From contig SCVT01000371.1 in assembly GCA_004296815.1 (NCBI GenBank), positions 1 through 25,113 of the forward strand: a stretch of 25,113 nucleotides of DNA, in the 5' to 3' direction. Both the position numbers and the translations under genes were made by a program. How positions within the stretch are numbered: position 1 is the stretch's first letter; each line of letters opens with the position of its first letter. A model generated the notes under the pieces. It saw only the letters and a program-made list of their open reading frames with translations. It was not told the DNA's origin and searched no databases. This DNA is from Reyranella sp. Its GTDB lineage: Bacteria; Pseudomonadota; Alphaproteobacteria; Reyranellales; Reyranellaceae. Positions 17,826 to 25,113 of the stretch are shown piece by piece.

Positions 17826-19568
17826 TTATCTCATTTCCTCGACGGGTGTTACGCCGAAGACCTTTAATCCCGATCCTATCACAAAACCGATTCCCTGTAC
17901 CAATGCCAGTCGAGCCCGGGTGAGTTCGGGGTCGCCCTCGACCACGAAGCGCAAGCCCGGCTCCTCCCGGCCCCGGTTCCAGTGGGCATGGAAGGCGGCA
18001 GCCAGGTCGTAGAGATAGAAGGCGACGCGGTGCGGCTCGTGGGCCGAGGCGGCGGCCTCGACCTGGCGCGGCCATTGGGCGATCAGGCGGATCAACGCGA
18101 GTTCGCCGGCATCGCCCAGACGGTCGACCGAGGTGCTGTCCAACCCCTCGACCGCGATGCCGGCGGCGCTCGCTTGCCGCAAAACGGAGCGTGTGCGCGC
18201 GTGGCAATACTGGACATACCACACCGGGTTGTCCCGTGACTGATCTGTGGCCTTTACGAGGTCGAAGTCGAAAGAGGCGTCGTTCTTGCGGGTCAGCATG
18301 GTGAACCGCACAACATCTGGCCCGACCTCGTCGAGCAGGTCGCGCAGGGTCACGAAGGTCCCGGCCCGCTTGGACATGCGGACGAGCTCGCCGCTCCGCA
18401 TCACCCGCACGAGCTGACAGAGCTTCACGTCGAGCTCGCCCTTGCGGTCGGTGATGGCGCTGACGGCCGCCTTCATGCGCTTCACATAGCCACCGTGATC
18501 CGCGCCCCAGATGTCGATCATGTCGGCGAAGCCGCGGCGGTACTTGTCGTGGTGGTAGGCGATGTCGTTGGCGAAGTAGGTCCAGCTGCCATCCGATTTC
18601 TTCAGCGGGCGGTCGACGTCGTCGCCGAACTGCGTGGCGCGGAACAGCGTCTGCTCGCGATCCTCCCAGTCGTCGGGCTTGGCGCCCTTCGGCGGCTCGA
18701 GTCGGCCCTGGTAGATCAGGCCCTGGCGGCTAAGCTCCTGGAAGGCGCGTTCGACGGCGCCGCTCTCGACCAGCGCGCGCTCCGACGAATAGACCTCGAT
18801 GTCGACGCCCAGCGTCTTGAGGTCGATCTTGATCTCCTCCATCAGGAAAGAGATCGCGAAGGCACGCATCTCGGGCAGCCAGTCGGCCTCGGGCTTGCCG
18901 ACCCAGCGCGCGCCGTCGCGCTTGGCGATCGCCGCACCGACGTCCTTCAGATACTCGCCGGGATAGAGCCCTTCGGGAATCGACTCGATCTTGTCGCCCA
19001 GCGCCTCGAGGTAGCGCAGATAGGTCGACTGGCCGAGCTTGTCGACCTGCGCGCCCGCGTCGTTGATGTAGTATTCCTTGCAGACGTCGTAGCCCGCCTT
19101 GGCCAGCAGGTTGGCGAGCGCATCGCCCACCACCGCGCCGCGCGCATGGGCCACGTGCAGCGGACCGGTCGGGTTGGCCGAGACATACTCGACGTTCACC
19201 CTGGCGCCCTGCCCCATCGTCGAATCGCCGTAGGCGATGCCGGCCGTCAGGCAGTCGCGCAGGCGCTCGCGCCAGAAGCCGTCGGCGATCTTGAGGTTGA
19301 TGAAGCCCGGGCCCGCCACCGAGCCGTCGGTCACGTCGACGTTGGCCTTGAGGCGCGGCAGCAGCGCGTCGGCGATCTCGCGCGGCTTCTTCCCCGCCGC
19401 CTTGGCCAGCACCATGGCCGCGTTGGTCGCGATGTCGCCATGCGCGGCATCGCGCGGCGGCTCGGCCGTGATGGCCGAGAAATCGAGCTTTTCCGGCAAT
19501 TCGCCGGCCGCCTGCATGGATTGCAGCGCCGCGACGATCTCGCCGATGAAATGGCGGTAGGGATTCAT
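17826..19568 (-). CDS. argS: arginyl-tRNA synthetase
   Basis: A 580-residue class I synthetase that charges tRNA-Arg. The N-terminal Add1 domain spans about 1-110. The catalytic core has [20 protein letters not shown], with the HIGH-type motif H-V-A-H at 138-141. The KMSKS-type loop is R-M-S-K-R (397-401). The DALR anticodon-binding domain spans about 460-580 and ends in the family-typical V-E-E-M-R. The ATG at 19568 is 20 bases downstream of dgt. Length is normal and the reading frame shows no damage. Confidence 0.97.
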   Translation of the reverse strand: MNPYRHFIGEIVAALQSMQAAGELPEKLDFSAITAEPPRDAAHGDIATNAAMVLAKAAGKKPREIADALLPRLKANVDVTDGSVAGPGFINLKIADGFWRERLRDCLTAGIAYGDSTMGQGARVNVEYVSANPTGPLHVAHARGAVVGDALANLLAKAGYDVCKEYYINDAGAQVDKLGQSTYLRYLEALGDKIESIPEGLYPGEYLKDVGAAIAKRDGARWVGKPEADWLPEMRAFAISFLMEEIKIDLKTLGVDIEVYSSERALVESGAVERAFQELSRQGLIYQGRLEPPKGAKPDDWEDREQTLFRATQFGDDVDRPLKKSDGSWTYFANDIAYHHDKYRRGFADMIDIWGADHGGYVKRMKAAVSAITDRKGELDVKLCQLVRVMRSGELVRMSKRAGTFVTLRDLLDEVGPDVVRFTMLTRKNDASFDFDLVKATDQSRDNPVWYVQYCHARTRSVLRQASAAGIAVEGLDSTSVDRLGDAGELALIRLIAQWPRQVEAAASAHEPHRVAFYLYDLAAAFHAHWNRGREEPGLRFVVEGDPELTRARLALVQGIGFVIGSGLKVFGVTPVEEMR

Positions 19569-19588
19569 GGGGCCGGGGTATTGCAGCT

Positions 19589-20764
19589 TTATTCGTAGAG
19601 ATCAAAGAGCCGTCTGTGCTCGTCCAGCGCGAAGCGGTCGGTCATGCCTGCGATGTAGTCGGCGACCACGCGGGCGCGGGCCTGGGTGGCCGCCTGCTCG
19701 GCCTTCTCCCGCCACGGCGAGGGCAGGCAGTTGGGCTCGGCGAACAGGAGATTGAAGAGGTCGACCACGACACGGCGCGCCTTGGAGTGCGAGCGGTTGA
19801 GCTTCCAGTGCTCGTACATGCGCTTGTAGAGGAAGGCCTTCACCGTCTTGTCGGTCGCGGCCATGCGCTCGGAGAAGGCGACGACCGGCCGGCCGAGCGC
19901 CCGGATGTCGGCGACCGACTTCGGTGCTGCTTCCTTCAGCCGCTTGCGCGTCTCGGCCAGCACGTCCTCGACCATGGCGTTGATGACGCGGCGCACCGCT
20001 TCGTGGATCAGCCGGGTCTGGTCGATGCCGGGATATTTCTGCGTCACGATCGAGAACATCTCGCCGACCAGCGGCAGCTCGAGCAGGTCCTTGACCTCGA
20101 ACAGGCCGGCGCGCAGCCCGTCGTCGATGTCGTGGTTGTTGTAGGCGATGTCGTCGGAGAGGGCCGCGACCTGCGCCTCCGGACCGGCATGGCCGTCGAG
20201 CTCGAGGTCGTGATCCTGGCAGTACTCCACGATGGCGGCGGGAAGCGAGCCGAGCGCGCGGCCGGGCTTCAGCAGCGGGCCGTTGTGCTTCACCGCGCCT
20301 TCCAGCGTCTCCCAGGTGAGGTTCAGCCCGTTGAACTCGGCGTAACGGTCCTCGAGCTTGGTGAGGATGCGCAAGGTCTGGGCGTTATGGTCGAAGCCGG
20401 CATAGGGCTTCATCACTCCGTGCAGCGCCTCCTCGCCGGCATGGCCGAACGGCGTGTGGCCGAGATCGTGGGCGAGCGCCACGGCCTCGCCGAGATCCTC
20501 GTCGAGCCGCAGCACGCGGCAGATCGTGCGCGCGATCTGGGCGACCTCGAGCGAGTGCGTCAGGCGCGTCCGGTAGTGGTCGCCCTCGTGATAGACGAAG
20601 ACCTGCGTCTTGTGCTTCAGCCGCCGGAACGCCGTCGAATGGATGATGCGGTCGCGGTCGCGCTGGAACGGGCTGCGGCTCGGCGCGTCGGCCTCGGGAT
20701 GGAGGCGGCCGCGGCTCTTCCACGGCAGGGTCGCATAGGGCGCGAGCGCCTCGTGTCGCCACAT
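19589..20764 (-). CDS. dgt: dGTPase-like deoxynucleoside triphosphate triphosphohydrolase
   Basis: A 391-residue HD-domain enzyme that splits dNTPs to nucleoside and triphosphate, controlling nucleotide pools. It has S-R-G-R (about 17-20), [15 protein letters not shown] (35-49), T-R-L-T-H-S-L-E-V (66-74) with metal-binding H70, [13 protein letters not shown] (98-110) with the HD pair 99-100, and S-D-D-I-A-Y (203-208) with the last metal Asp. This is the short dGTPase-like type 2 form of alphaproteobacteria rather than the ~505-residue E. coli enzyme. The start is uncertain: the ATG at 20764 has GAGGAG directly abutting it with no spacing, and the alternative is a TTG at 20776. Both lie just past a terminator-like hairpin. 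Confidence 0.92.
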   Translation of the reverse strand: MWRHEALAPYATLPWKSRGRLHPEADAPSRSPFQRDRDRIIHSTAFRRLKHKTQVFVYHEGDHYRTRLTHSLEVAQIARTICRVLRLDEDLGEAVALAHDLGHTPFGHAGEEALHGVMKPYAGFDHNAQTLRILTKLEDRYAEFNGLNLTWETLEGAVKHNGPLLKPGRALGSLPAAIVEYCQDHDLELDGHAGPEAQVAALSDDIAYNNHDIDDGLRAGLFEVKDLLELPLVGEMFSIVTQKYPGIDQTRLIHEAVRRVINAMVEDVLAETRKRLKEAAPKSVADIRALGRPVVAFSERMAATDKTVKAFLYKRMYEHWKLNRSHSKARRVVVDLFNLLFAEPNCLPSPWREKAEQAATQARARVVADYIAGMTDRFALDEHRRLFDLYE

Positions 20765-20779
20765 CTCCTCGCCCAAAAC

Positions 20780-20802
20780 CGCGGCCCTCCTGTCGGGCCG
20801 CG
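20780..20802. terminator. intrinsic terminator-like hairpin between usp and dgt
   Basis: CGCGGCCC at 20780-20787 and GGGCCGCG at 20795-20802 make a perfect 8-bp GC stem with a 7-base loop. On the minus strand, the direction of usp and dgt, it is followed by GTTTTG; on the plus strand it is followed by TTTTT. It lies 26 bases past the usp stop and ends 15 bases before the dgt ATG, so it probably ends terC-usp transcription. Confidence 0.75.
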
Positions 20803-20828
20803 TTTTTACGCCGTCCGGGCCGGAATGG

Positions 20829-21260
20829 CTACTTCACGAGGGTGACGGGCACCGAGGTATGAGCGATCACGTCCTGCGCCACCGAGCCCAGCAGGACACC
20901 GGCGAGGCCGGTGTGGCCGCGCGTGCCCAGCACGACGAGGCCGGCGCCGAGCTTCCTCGCGAAGTCGGAGACGATCTCGCCCTGGCGGCCGACGCCGATA
21001 TGCGTCTTGGCCGGGACCGAGGCCTTCTTGGCGAGCGCGACGGCCGAGGCCAGACCCTTCTCGCCCTCCTCGCGGTGATGCGAGTCGATCTGCTCCTTCG
21101 AGACGAAGGTCGAGACCGCACCGCCGAGGCTCGGCTGCACGTTCAGCAGATGGAGCTCGACGGCGCTGCCGGCTGCGATCAGGTCGAGCGCATGCTGGGT
21201 GGCGCGATCGGAATACTCCGAGCCGTCGACCGCGACGAGGATCGCTTTCATCTTGGCCAT
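20829..21260 (-). CDS. universal stress protein (UspA family)
   Basis: A 143-residue single-domain USP of the ATP-binding type. The N-terminus I-L-V-A-V-D-G-S-E-Y-S supplies the conserved Asp. The nucleotide motif G-2x-G-9x-G(S/T) is complete in G-T-R-G-H-T-G-L-A-G-V-L-L-G-S, followed by the terminal S-V-P-V-T-L-V-K strand. Proteins of this family respond to starvation, oxidative or other stress, with varied partners. A good Shine-Dalgarno (AAGGAG) lies inside the end of terC, 8 bases before the ATG, and the gap to terC is 5 bases, so the two are one transcript. The terminator-like hairpin follows. Confidence 0.93.
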   Translation of the reverse strand: MAKMKAILVAVDGSEYSDRATQHALDLIAAGSAVELHLLNVQPSLGGAVSTFVSKEQIDSHHREEGEKGLASAVALAKKASVPAKTHIGVGRQGEIVSDFARKLGAGLVVLGTRGHTGLAGVLLGSVAQDVIAHTSVPVTLVK

Positions 21261-21265
21261 GTTGG

Positions 21266-21991
21266 CTACTCCTTGCCCTTGTCGGTGGCGAGATCGACGG
21301 GCTCCTCATGGCGGCGCTGCTTGGCACGATGCTGCAGGAAGTAGCCGATGGCCACGGTGATGACCGCACCGCCGACCTCGAAGACGAGCTGAGCGTGCGG
21401 GATCATGGCGGCGAGCTGCGTCTTGTAGGCCGGGTCGGTGGCGATGACCTCGCCCGCGATCCAGCCGAGCAGTGCGCCGCCGGCGATGACGATGATCGGG
21501 AAGCGGTTGAGCAGCGCCATGATGAGGGTGGCGCCGAAGATGATGAGCGGGATGCTGATCAGCAGGCCGATGATGATGAGCGTCGTGTCGCCCTTGGCCG
21601 CCGCGGCGATGGCGATGGCGTTGTCGAGGCTCATGACGGCATCGGCGATGATGATGGTGCGGATGGCGCCCCACAGGTTGCCCGCGCCCTTCACGCCGTC
21701 GCCGTGCTCCTCCTCGCCCTGCACCAGCTTGACGCCGATCCACAGCAGCAGCAGGCCGCCGACGAGTTTCAGGAACGAGATCTGCAGGAGCTGGTCGACG
21801 ATCAGCACGAAGACGATGCGCAGCAGGATCGCGCCGGCGCTGCCGGCCAGGATCGCGGGCTTCTGGTGCTTCTTCTCGAGGTTCCGGCAGGCCAGCGCGA
21901 TAACCAGCGCGTTGTCGCCCGACAGGACGATGTTCACCAGAATGATCTGGGTGAGGCCGCTCCAGAAGGCGGGCGTAAGCTCAAATCCCAT
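21266..21991 (-). CDS. TerC/YjbE family membrane protein, probable metal exporter
   Basis: A 241-residue polytopic inner-membrane protein of the TerC family with about seven hydrophobic segments. It carries the two family signature repeats, L-S-G-D-N-A-L (23-29, D26) and M-S-L-D-N-A-I (120-126, D123), each with an intramembrane Asp-Asn pair that probably contacts a divalent cation. The acidic/His loop G-E-E-E-H-G-D-G lies at about 92-99 and the tail is polar. Characterised TerC-family proteins (YkoY/MeeY, YceF/MeeF, Alx) are tied to manganese export, so Mn export is an inference here. The ATG at 21991 has GGGGA just upstream. It pairs with the stress gene usp and diverges from gpt across 121 bases. 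Confidence 0.88.
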   Translation of the reverse strand: MGFELTPAFWSGLTQIILVNIVLSGDNALVIALACRNLEKKHQKPAILAGSAGAILLRIVFVLIVDQLLQISFLKLVGGLLLLWIGVKLVQGEEEHGDGVKGAGNLWGAIRTIIIADAVMSLDNAIAIAAAAKGDTTLIIIGLLISIPLIIFGATLIMALLNRFPIIVIAGGALLGWIAGEVIATDPAYKTQLAAMIPHAQLVFEVGGAVITVAIGYFLQHRAKQRRHEEPVDLATDKGKE

Positions 21992-22051
21992 AGTTCCCCG
22001 GTCTCCGTGCCTATTTTCCCTGAGGCCCGCGCTTCAACGCGCCGGTCGAAG

Positions 22052-22080
22052 GTGTTAGTGCAGCCCTTGCGAAGGGGCAA
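22052..22080 (-). promoter_or_regulatory. possible terC-usp promoter in the terC/gpt divergent region
   Basis: On the minus strand TTGCCC (complement of 22075-22080) and TAACAC (complement of 22052-22057) are 17 bases apart, predicting a leader of about 50 bases before terC. A small inverted repeat, CCCTT-GCG-AAGGG at 22064-22076, lies between the boxes. The 121-base region 21992-22112 must also carry the gpt promoter, for which I saw no convincing match. Confidence 0.25.
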
Positions 22081-22112
22081 GCCAAACCGGACAGGAGCAG
22101 GGGCGAAATCGC

Positions 22113-22616
22113 ATGGCGAGCAGTGTCGGCTACAACAAGATGTTTCCCGTGTCGTGGACCGAACTGCACCGCGACGCGAGGGCGCTGGCCTGGCGGCTGG
22201 CCGACCTGGGGCCGTTCAAGGGACTGGTGGCGATCACCCGCGGCGGGCTGGTCCCGGCGGCGATCGTCGCACGCGAACTGAACCTGCGCCTGATCGACAC
22301 GGTCTGCTGCTCGACCTACGACCGTATGGAGCGCGGCGCCAAGGTCGAGCTGCTGAAGGGCACCTCGGCCGAGCAGGACAAGGGCAAGGGCTGGCTGATC
22401 ATCGACGATCTCGTTGACACCGGCGTCACCGCCCGCGCCGTGCGCGCCATGTTGCCCGAGGCGCATTTCGCCACAGTCTATGCAAAGCCCGCCGGGCGGC
22501 CGGTGGTCGACAGCTACATTACAGAGGTGAGCCAGGACACCTGGATCCTGTTCCCGTGGGACCAGGAGGCCGTCATGGCCAAGACCATCATCGAGCTGAA
22601 GGGTGCCGGAAAATGA
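22113..22616 (+). CDS. gpt: xanthine (xanthine-guanine) phosphoribosyltransferase
   Basis: A 167-residue type I phosphoribosyltransferase that salvages xanthine and guanine with PRPP. It aligns by eye along its length with E. coli Gpt: S-R/T-R-G-G-L-V-P (42-48), the D-T-V-C segment, the PRPP-binding motif [13 protein letters not shown] (95-107), [10 protein letters not shown] (124-133) and Q-D-T-W-I with P-W-D (148-150). The ATG at 22113 is preceded by AGGAG at 22093-22097 and a nearer GGGGCG. Its stop overlaps the start of the next gene (ATGA), so the MDR enzyme is translationally coupled to it. Confidence 0.94.
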   Translation: MASSVGYNKMFPVSWTELHRDARALAWRLADLGPFKGLVAITRGGLVPAAIVARELNLRLIDTVCCSTYDRMERGAKVELLKGTSAEQDKGKGWLIIDDLVDTGVTARAVRAMLPEAHFATVYAKPAGRPVVDSYITEVSQDTWILFPWDQEAVMAKTIIELKGAGK

Positions 22617-23626
22617 AGTGCTACGTCATCCCCTCGCCCAAGGGCATCGACTCGCTGACGCTCGCCCAGCGGCCCGACCCGACGCCGGGACCGCGCCAGG
22701 TGCTGGTGCGGGTGAAGGCCTCCTCGCTCAACTACCGCGACCTGCTCACCATCGAGGCACAGTATGCGCGCTCGGCGCCCAAGCCCGACCTGATCCCGCT
22801 GTCGGACGGCGCGGGCGAGGTGGTCGCGGTCGGCCCCGGCACGACGCGCGTGAAGGTCGGCGACAGGGTCGCCGGCTGCTTCATGCAGCGCTGGTTCGGC
22901 GGTGCGGTCCATGACGCCGCCTTCACCTCGGCGATGGGCGGCGCGATCGACGGCATGCTGACCGAGCTCGCGGTGCTGGAAGAGGACGGCCTCGTGAAGC
23001 TGCCGGCGCACCTCAGCTTCGAGGAAGGCGCCACGCTGCCCTGCGCCGCCGTCACCGCCTGGCACGCGCTGGTCGAGGTCGGTCATCTCAAGGCGGGCGA
23101 CGTCGTGCAGATCCAGGGCACCGGCGGCGTCTCGATCTTCGCGCTGCAGTTCGCAAAGATGTTCGGCGCGCGCGTGATCGGCACGTCGAGCGTCGCGGCC
23201 AAGGCCGAGCGCCTCAAGAAAATGGGCGCCGAGGCGGTCATCGACTACAAGGCGACGCCCGACTGGCACGAGGAGACGCTGAAGCTCACCGGCGGCCGCG
23301 GCGCCGACATCACCGTCGAGGTCGGCGGCGCGGGCACGCTCCCCCGCTCCTTCATGGCGACGCGCATCGGCGGCACGATCGGCGTGATCGGGCTCCTCTC
23401 CGGCATGTCGACGCTCGACCCGATGCCGATCCTGCGCCGCAACCTCCGGCTCCAGGGCATCTATGTCGGCAGCACGCAGATGTTCGAGGCGATGAACCGC
23501 GCCATCGAGACGGCCAAGCTCAAGCCCGTCATCGACAAGGTGTTCCCCTTCGCCGAGGCGAAGGCCGCCTACCAGCACCTCAAGAGCCAGAACCATTTCG
23601 GCAAGATCGTCATTTCCCACGCATAG
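22613..23626 (+). CDS. MDR-family NAD(P)-dependent alcohol dehydrogenase / quinone oxidoreductase-like protein
   Basis: A 337-residue medium-chain dehydrogenase/reductase with an N-terminal GroES-like domain and a Rossmann domain. The S-S-L-N-Y-R-D-L-L segment (37-45) and L-S-D-G-A-G-E-V (63-70) open the catalytic domain; the cofactor loop is Q-G-T-G-G-V-S (168-174). The catalytic-zinc Cys, the usual GHE glutamate and the four-Cys structural-zinc lobe are all absent, so this belongs to the zinc-free branch despite the common 'zinc-binding' label. The substrate is unknown. The ATG is set by the ATGA overlap with gpt. It precedes the TctC gene by 13 bases. Confidence 0.9.
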   Translation: MKCYVIPSPKGIDSLTLAQRPDPTPGPRQVLVRVKASSLNYRDLLTIEAQYARSAPKPDLIPLSDGAGEVVAVGPGTTRVKVGDRVAGCFMQRWFGGAVHDAAFTSAMGGAIDGMLTELAVLEEDGLVKLPAHLSFEEGATLPCAAVTAWHALVEVGHLKAGDVVQIQGTGGVSIFALQFAKMFGARVIGTSSVAAKAERLKKMGAEAVIDYKATPDWHEETLKLTGGRGADITVEVGGAGTLPRSFMATRIGGTIGVIGLLSGMSTLDPMPILRRNLRLQGIYVGSTQMFEAMNRAIETAKLKPVIDKVFPFAEAKAAYQHLKSQNHFGKIVISHA

Positions 23627-23639
23627 GAACCACGTCGTC

Positions 23640-24617
23640 ATGATCAATCGTCGCCTGTTCGGCGCCGGCCTGCTGGCCGCGCCCTTCGTCTCCCGCGCCG
23701 CTCTCGCGCAGGCCTGGCAACCGTCCGGTCCCATCAAGATGGTGGTCGCCTACCCGGCCGGCGGACCGACCGACGTCATCGCCCGCATCGTGGCCGCCGA
23801 CATCGCGGGCCCGCTCGGCCAGCAGGTCGTGGTCGAGAACGTCTCGGGCGGCGCCGGCGCCATCGGCACCAGAGCTGTCGCGAAAGCGAAACCGGACGGG
23901 CACACGATCACGTTCGGCAACAACCAGACGCACGGCAACAACATGTTCATGCTGAAGGAGCCGGGCTACGACGCGGTGAAGGACTTCGCGCCGCTCGCCG
24001 GCGCCGGCGCGTTCGAGCACGTGTTCGTCGTGAAGAACGAGCTGCCCGCCAAGACCATCCAGGAGGTGATCGCGCTCGCCAAGGCCAAGCCCGGCGAGCT
24101 GAACTACGGTTCGACCGGCATCGGCTCGGGCTCGCACCTCTCGACCGAGCTCTTCATGGCGCGCACCGGCACCAAGATGACCCACGTGCCCTACCGCGGC
24201 GCGCCGCCGCTGGTGCAAGACCTGGTCGGCGGCCGCATCGACATCTCCAACTCGACGCTGCCCAGCGTGCTGGCGCAGATCAAGGCGGGCCAGATCCGCG
24301 CCGTCGCGCTCGGCAGCACCAAGCGCAACCCCAAGCTCCCGGACGTCGCCACGCTCGAGGAGCAGGGCGTGACGGGCGCCAACGCCTCCTCGTGGGCGGC
24401 CTTCTTCGCGCCGGCCGGCACACCGCAGCCCGCGCTCGATCGCCTCTCGGCCGAGATCATGAAGAGCCTCCGGAACCCCGAGGTCGTGGCGAAGATCGAC
24501 AATCTCGGCTTCACCGTGGAGCCGCGCGATCCTGCGCAGTTCAAGCCCTACCAGGCGCAGGAGATCGCGACCTGGGTGAAGATCGCCAAGGACGCCGGCA
24601 TCGAGCCCGGCGAGTAA
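23640..24617 (+). CDS. TctC/Bug family periplasmic solute-binding protein with Tat-like signal
   Basis: A 325-residue extracytoplasmic receptor of the tripartite tricarboxylate transporter (TTT) family. Such proteins capture carboxylates and other small molecules for a TctA/TctB carrier. After the signal come K-M-V-V-A-Y-P-A-G-G-P-T-D-V-I-A-R (about 33-49), V-E-N-V-S-G-G-A-G-A-I-G, N-Y-G-S-T-G-I-G-S-G-S-H-L, and H-V-P-Y-R-G-A-P-P, all Bug-family landmarks. The signal peptide M-I-N-R-R-L-F-G-A-G-L-L ends near A-L-A-Q-A; R4-R5 followed by L-F fits a twin-arginine signal. TAGGA overlapping the MDR stop serves as Shine-Dalgarno. No TctA or TctB gene is in the window, so it is either an orphan receptor or has membrane partners outside. 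The ligand is unknown. Confidence 0.93.
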   Translation: MINRRLFGAGLLAAPFVSRAALAQAWQPSGPIKMVVAYPAGGPTDVIARIVAADIAGPLGQQVVVENVSGGAGAIGTRAVAKAKPDGHTITFGNNQTHGNNMFMLKEPGYDAVKDFAPLAGAGAFEHVFVVKNELPAKTIQEVIALAKAKPGELNYGSTGIGSGSHLSTELFMARTGTKMTHVPYRGAPPLVQDLVGGRIDISNSTLPSVLAQIKAGQIRAVALGSTKRNPKLPDVATLEEQGVTGANASSWAAFFAPAGTPQPALDRLSAEIMKSLRNPEVVAKIDNLGFTVEPRDPAQFKPYQAQEIATWVKIAKDAGIEPGE

Positions 24618-24625
24618 GCAGCACC

Positions 24626-25113
24626 ATGCAGAATCTCTGGTCCGACGCCGACGCCAAGGCCGCCATCGCCGCCCACGCCAAGAAGGGGATCGGCGAGGAC
24701 CTGGCGCTACGCGTCTACACGACGCGCCTGCTGGGCGGCGAGCCGAAGCTGGTGCTGCACGGCGGCGGCAATACGTCGGTGAAGACGCGCATGCCCGACA
24801 TCACGGGCCAGACGATCGACGTGCTCTGCGTGAAGGGCAGCGGCTGGGACATGGGCACGATCGAGGCTCCCGGCCTGCCCGCCGTCCGCCTCGCGCCCCT
24901 GCGCGAACTCGAGGGCCTGCAGGCGCTCTCCGACGAGGACATGGTGAACGTGCAGCGTTCCAACCTGCTCGACGCCAAGTCGCCCAACCCGTCGGTCGAG
25001 ACGCTGCTGCACGCCTTCCTGCCGTACAAGTTCATCGACCACACGCACTCCAACGCCGTGCTGTCGCTCACCGACCAGCCGGACGGCGAGGCGCTGGCGG
25101 CCGACCTCTACGG
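24626..25113 (+). CDS. class II aldolase domain protein, probably aldolase/short-chain dehydrogenase fusion, cut by window edge
   Basis: The first 162 residues of a class II (zinc-dependent) aldolase/adducin-family protein. H-G-G-G-N-T-S-V-K (45-53) is the substrate-phosphate loop. E125, H139 and H141 in S-V-E-T-L-L-H and I-D-H-T-H are the expected catalytic and zinc-binding residues. The opening (L-W-S-D-A-D-A-K, then G-E-D-L-A-L-R-V-Y-T-T-R-L-L-G) matches the N-terminus I associate with the ~680-residue RhaD-like aldolase fused to a short-chain dehydrogenase, so a C-terminal SDR domain is expected beyond the edge. The ATG at 24626 is 8 bases after the TctC gene with a weak ribosome site. 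Together they suggest uptake and breakdown of a sugar or sugar acid. Confidence 0.88.
   Translation, partial: MQNLWSDADAKAAIAAHAKKGIGEDLALRVYTTRLLGGEPKLVLHGGGNTSVKTRMPDITGQTIDVLCVKGSGWDMGTIEAPGLPAVRLAPLRELEGLQALSDEDMVNVQRSNLLDAKSPNPSVETLLHAFLPYKFIDHTHSNAVLSLTDQPDGEALAADLY

Noticed and set aside
21992..22112. A yybP-ykoY manganese riboswitch upstream of the TerC gene
   Set aside because: TerC relatives are often under this riboswitch, and GAGACC occurs in the minus-strand leader. I could not find the two conserved legs with proper spacing, and the short leader leaves little room. A covariance-model search would be decisive.

Overview
The window is GC-rich, almost gap-free bacterial chromosome. 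It most resembles an alphaproteobacterium of the Rhizobiales/Rhodospirillales type. The main reason is the long minus-strand block dgt-argS-SPOR-nagZ-scpA-scpB-tatA-tatB-tatC-serS-surE-pcm-nlpD, a gene order I know from that class. Supporting signs are a DUF1491 protein, a CaiB-type CoA-transferase, and a TctC-type solute receptor. I cannot fix the genus. I saw no tRNA, rRNA, insertion sequence, phage gene or CRISPR array, and no gene-free stretch longer than about 140 bases.

Layout. 1-1421 (+): the 3' end of a class III CoA-transferase gene, then an amidohydrolase with a Shine-Dalgarno on the upstream stop. 1430-1453: a perfect palindromic hairpin between convergent genes. 1468-3051 (-): prfC (RF3). 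3187-5303 (+): a small membrane-anchored protein with an HEPN-like Rx4H motif, joined by an ATGA overlap to an M20 peptidase. 5300-7105 (-): the ABC-F ATPase uup, whose stop overlaps that of the peptidase. 7173-8481 (+): a protein I do not recognise, then a DUF1491 protein. 8488-20764 (-): the housekeeping block, 13 genes with several 2-15 base gaps or ATGA overlaps. 20780-20802: a terminator-like hairpin. 20829-21991 (-): usp and a TerC/YjbE-type membrane protein. 22113-25113 (+): gpt, a quinone-oxidoreductase-like MDR enzyme, a Tat-signal-bearing TctC receptor, and the start of a class II aldolase, probably an aldolase/SDR fusion.

How the genes fit together. The minus-strand block combines nucleotide-pool control (dgt), two aminoacyl-tRNA synthetases (argS, serS), envelope and septal functions (SPOR protein, NagZ, NlpD-like amidase activator), chromosome condensation (ScpA/ScpB, partners of SMC), the complete Tat translocase (TatABC) and stress or repair enzymes (SurE, Pcm). 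Inside it, tatA has the best promoter in the window, with a perfect palindrome over the -10 box, so tatABC-serS-surE-pcm-nlpD may be a separately controlled unit. The flanking plus-strand genes look like accessory catabolism (CoA-transferase, amidohydrolase, TctC receptor, aldolase).

Most of the window is ordinary housekeeping sequence. The parts most worth a second look are the HEPN-like/M20 pair, the Asp-rich extension of ScpB encoded by a GAC/GAT triplet repeat, the palindrome at the tatA promoter, the terminator-like hairpin against the dgt start, and the unrecognised 320-residue protein.
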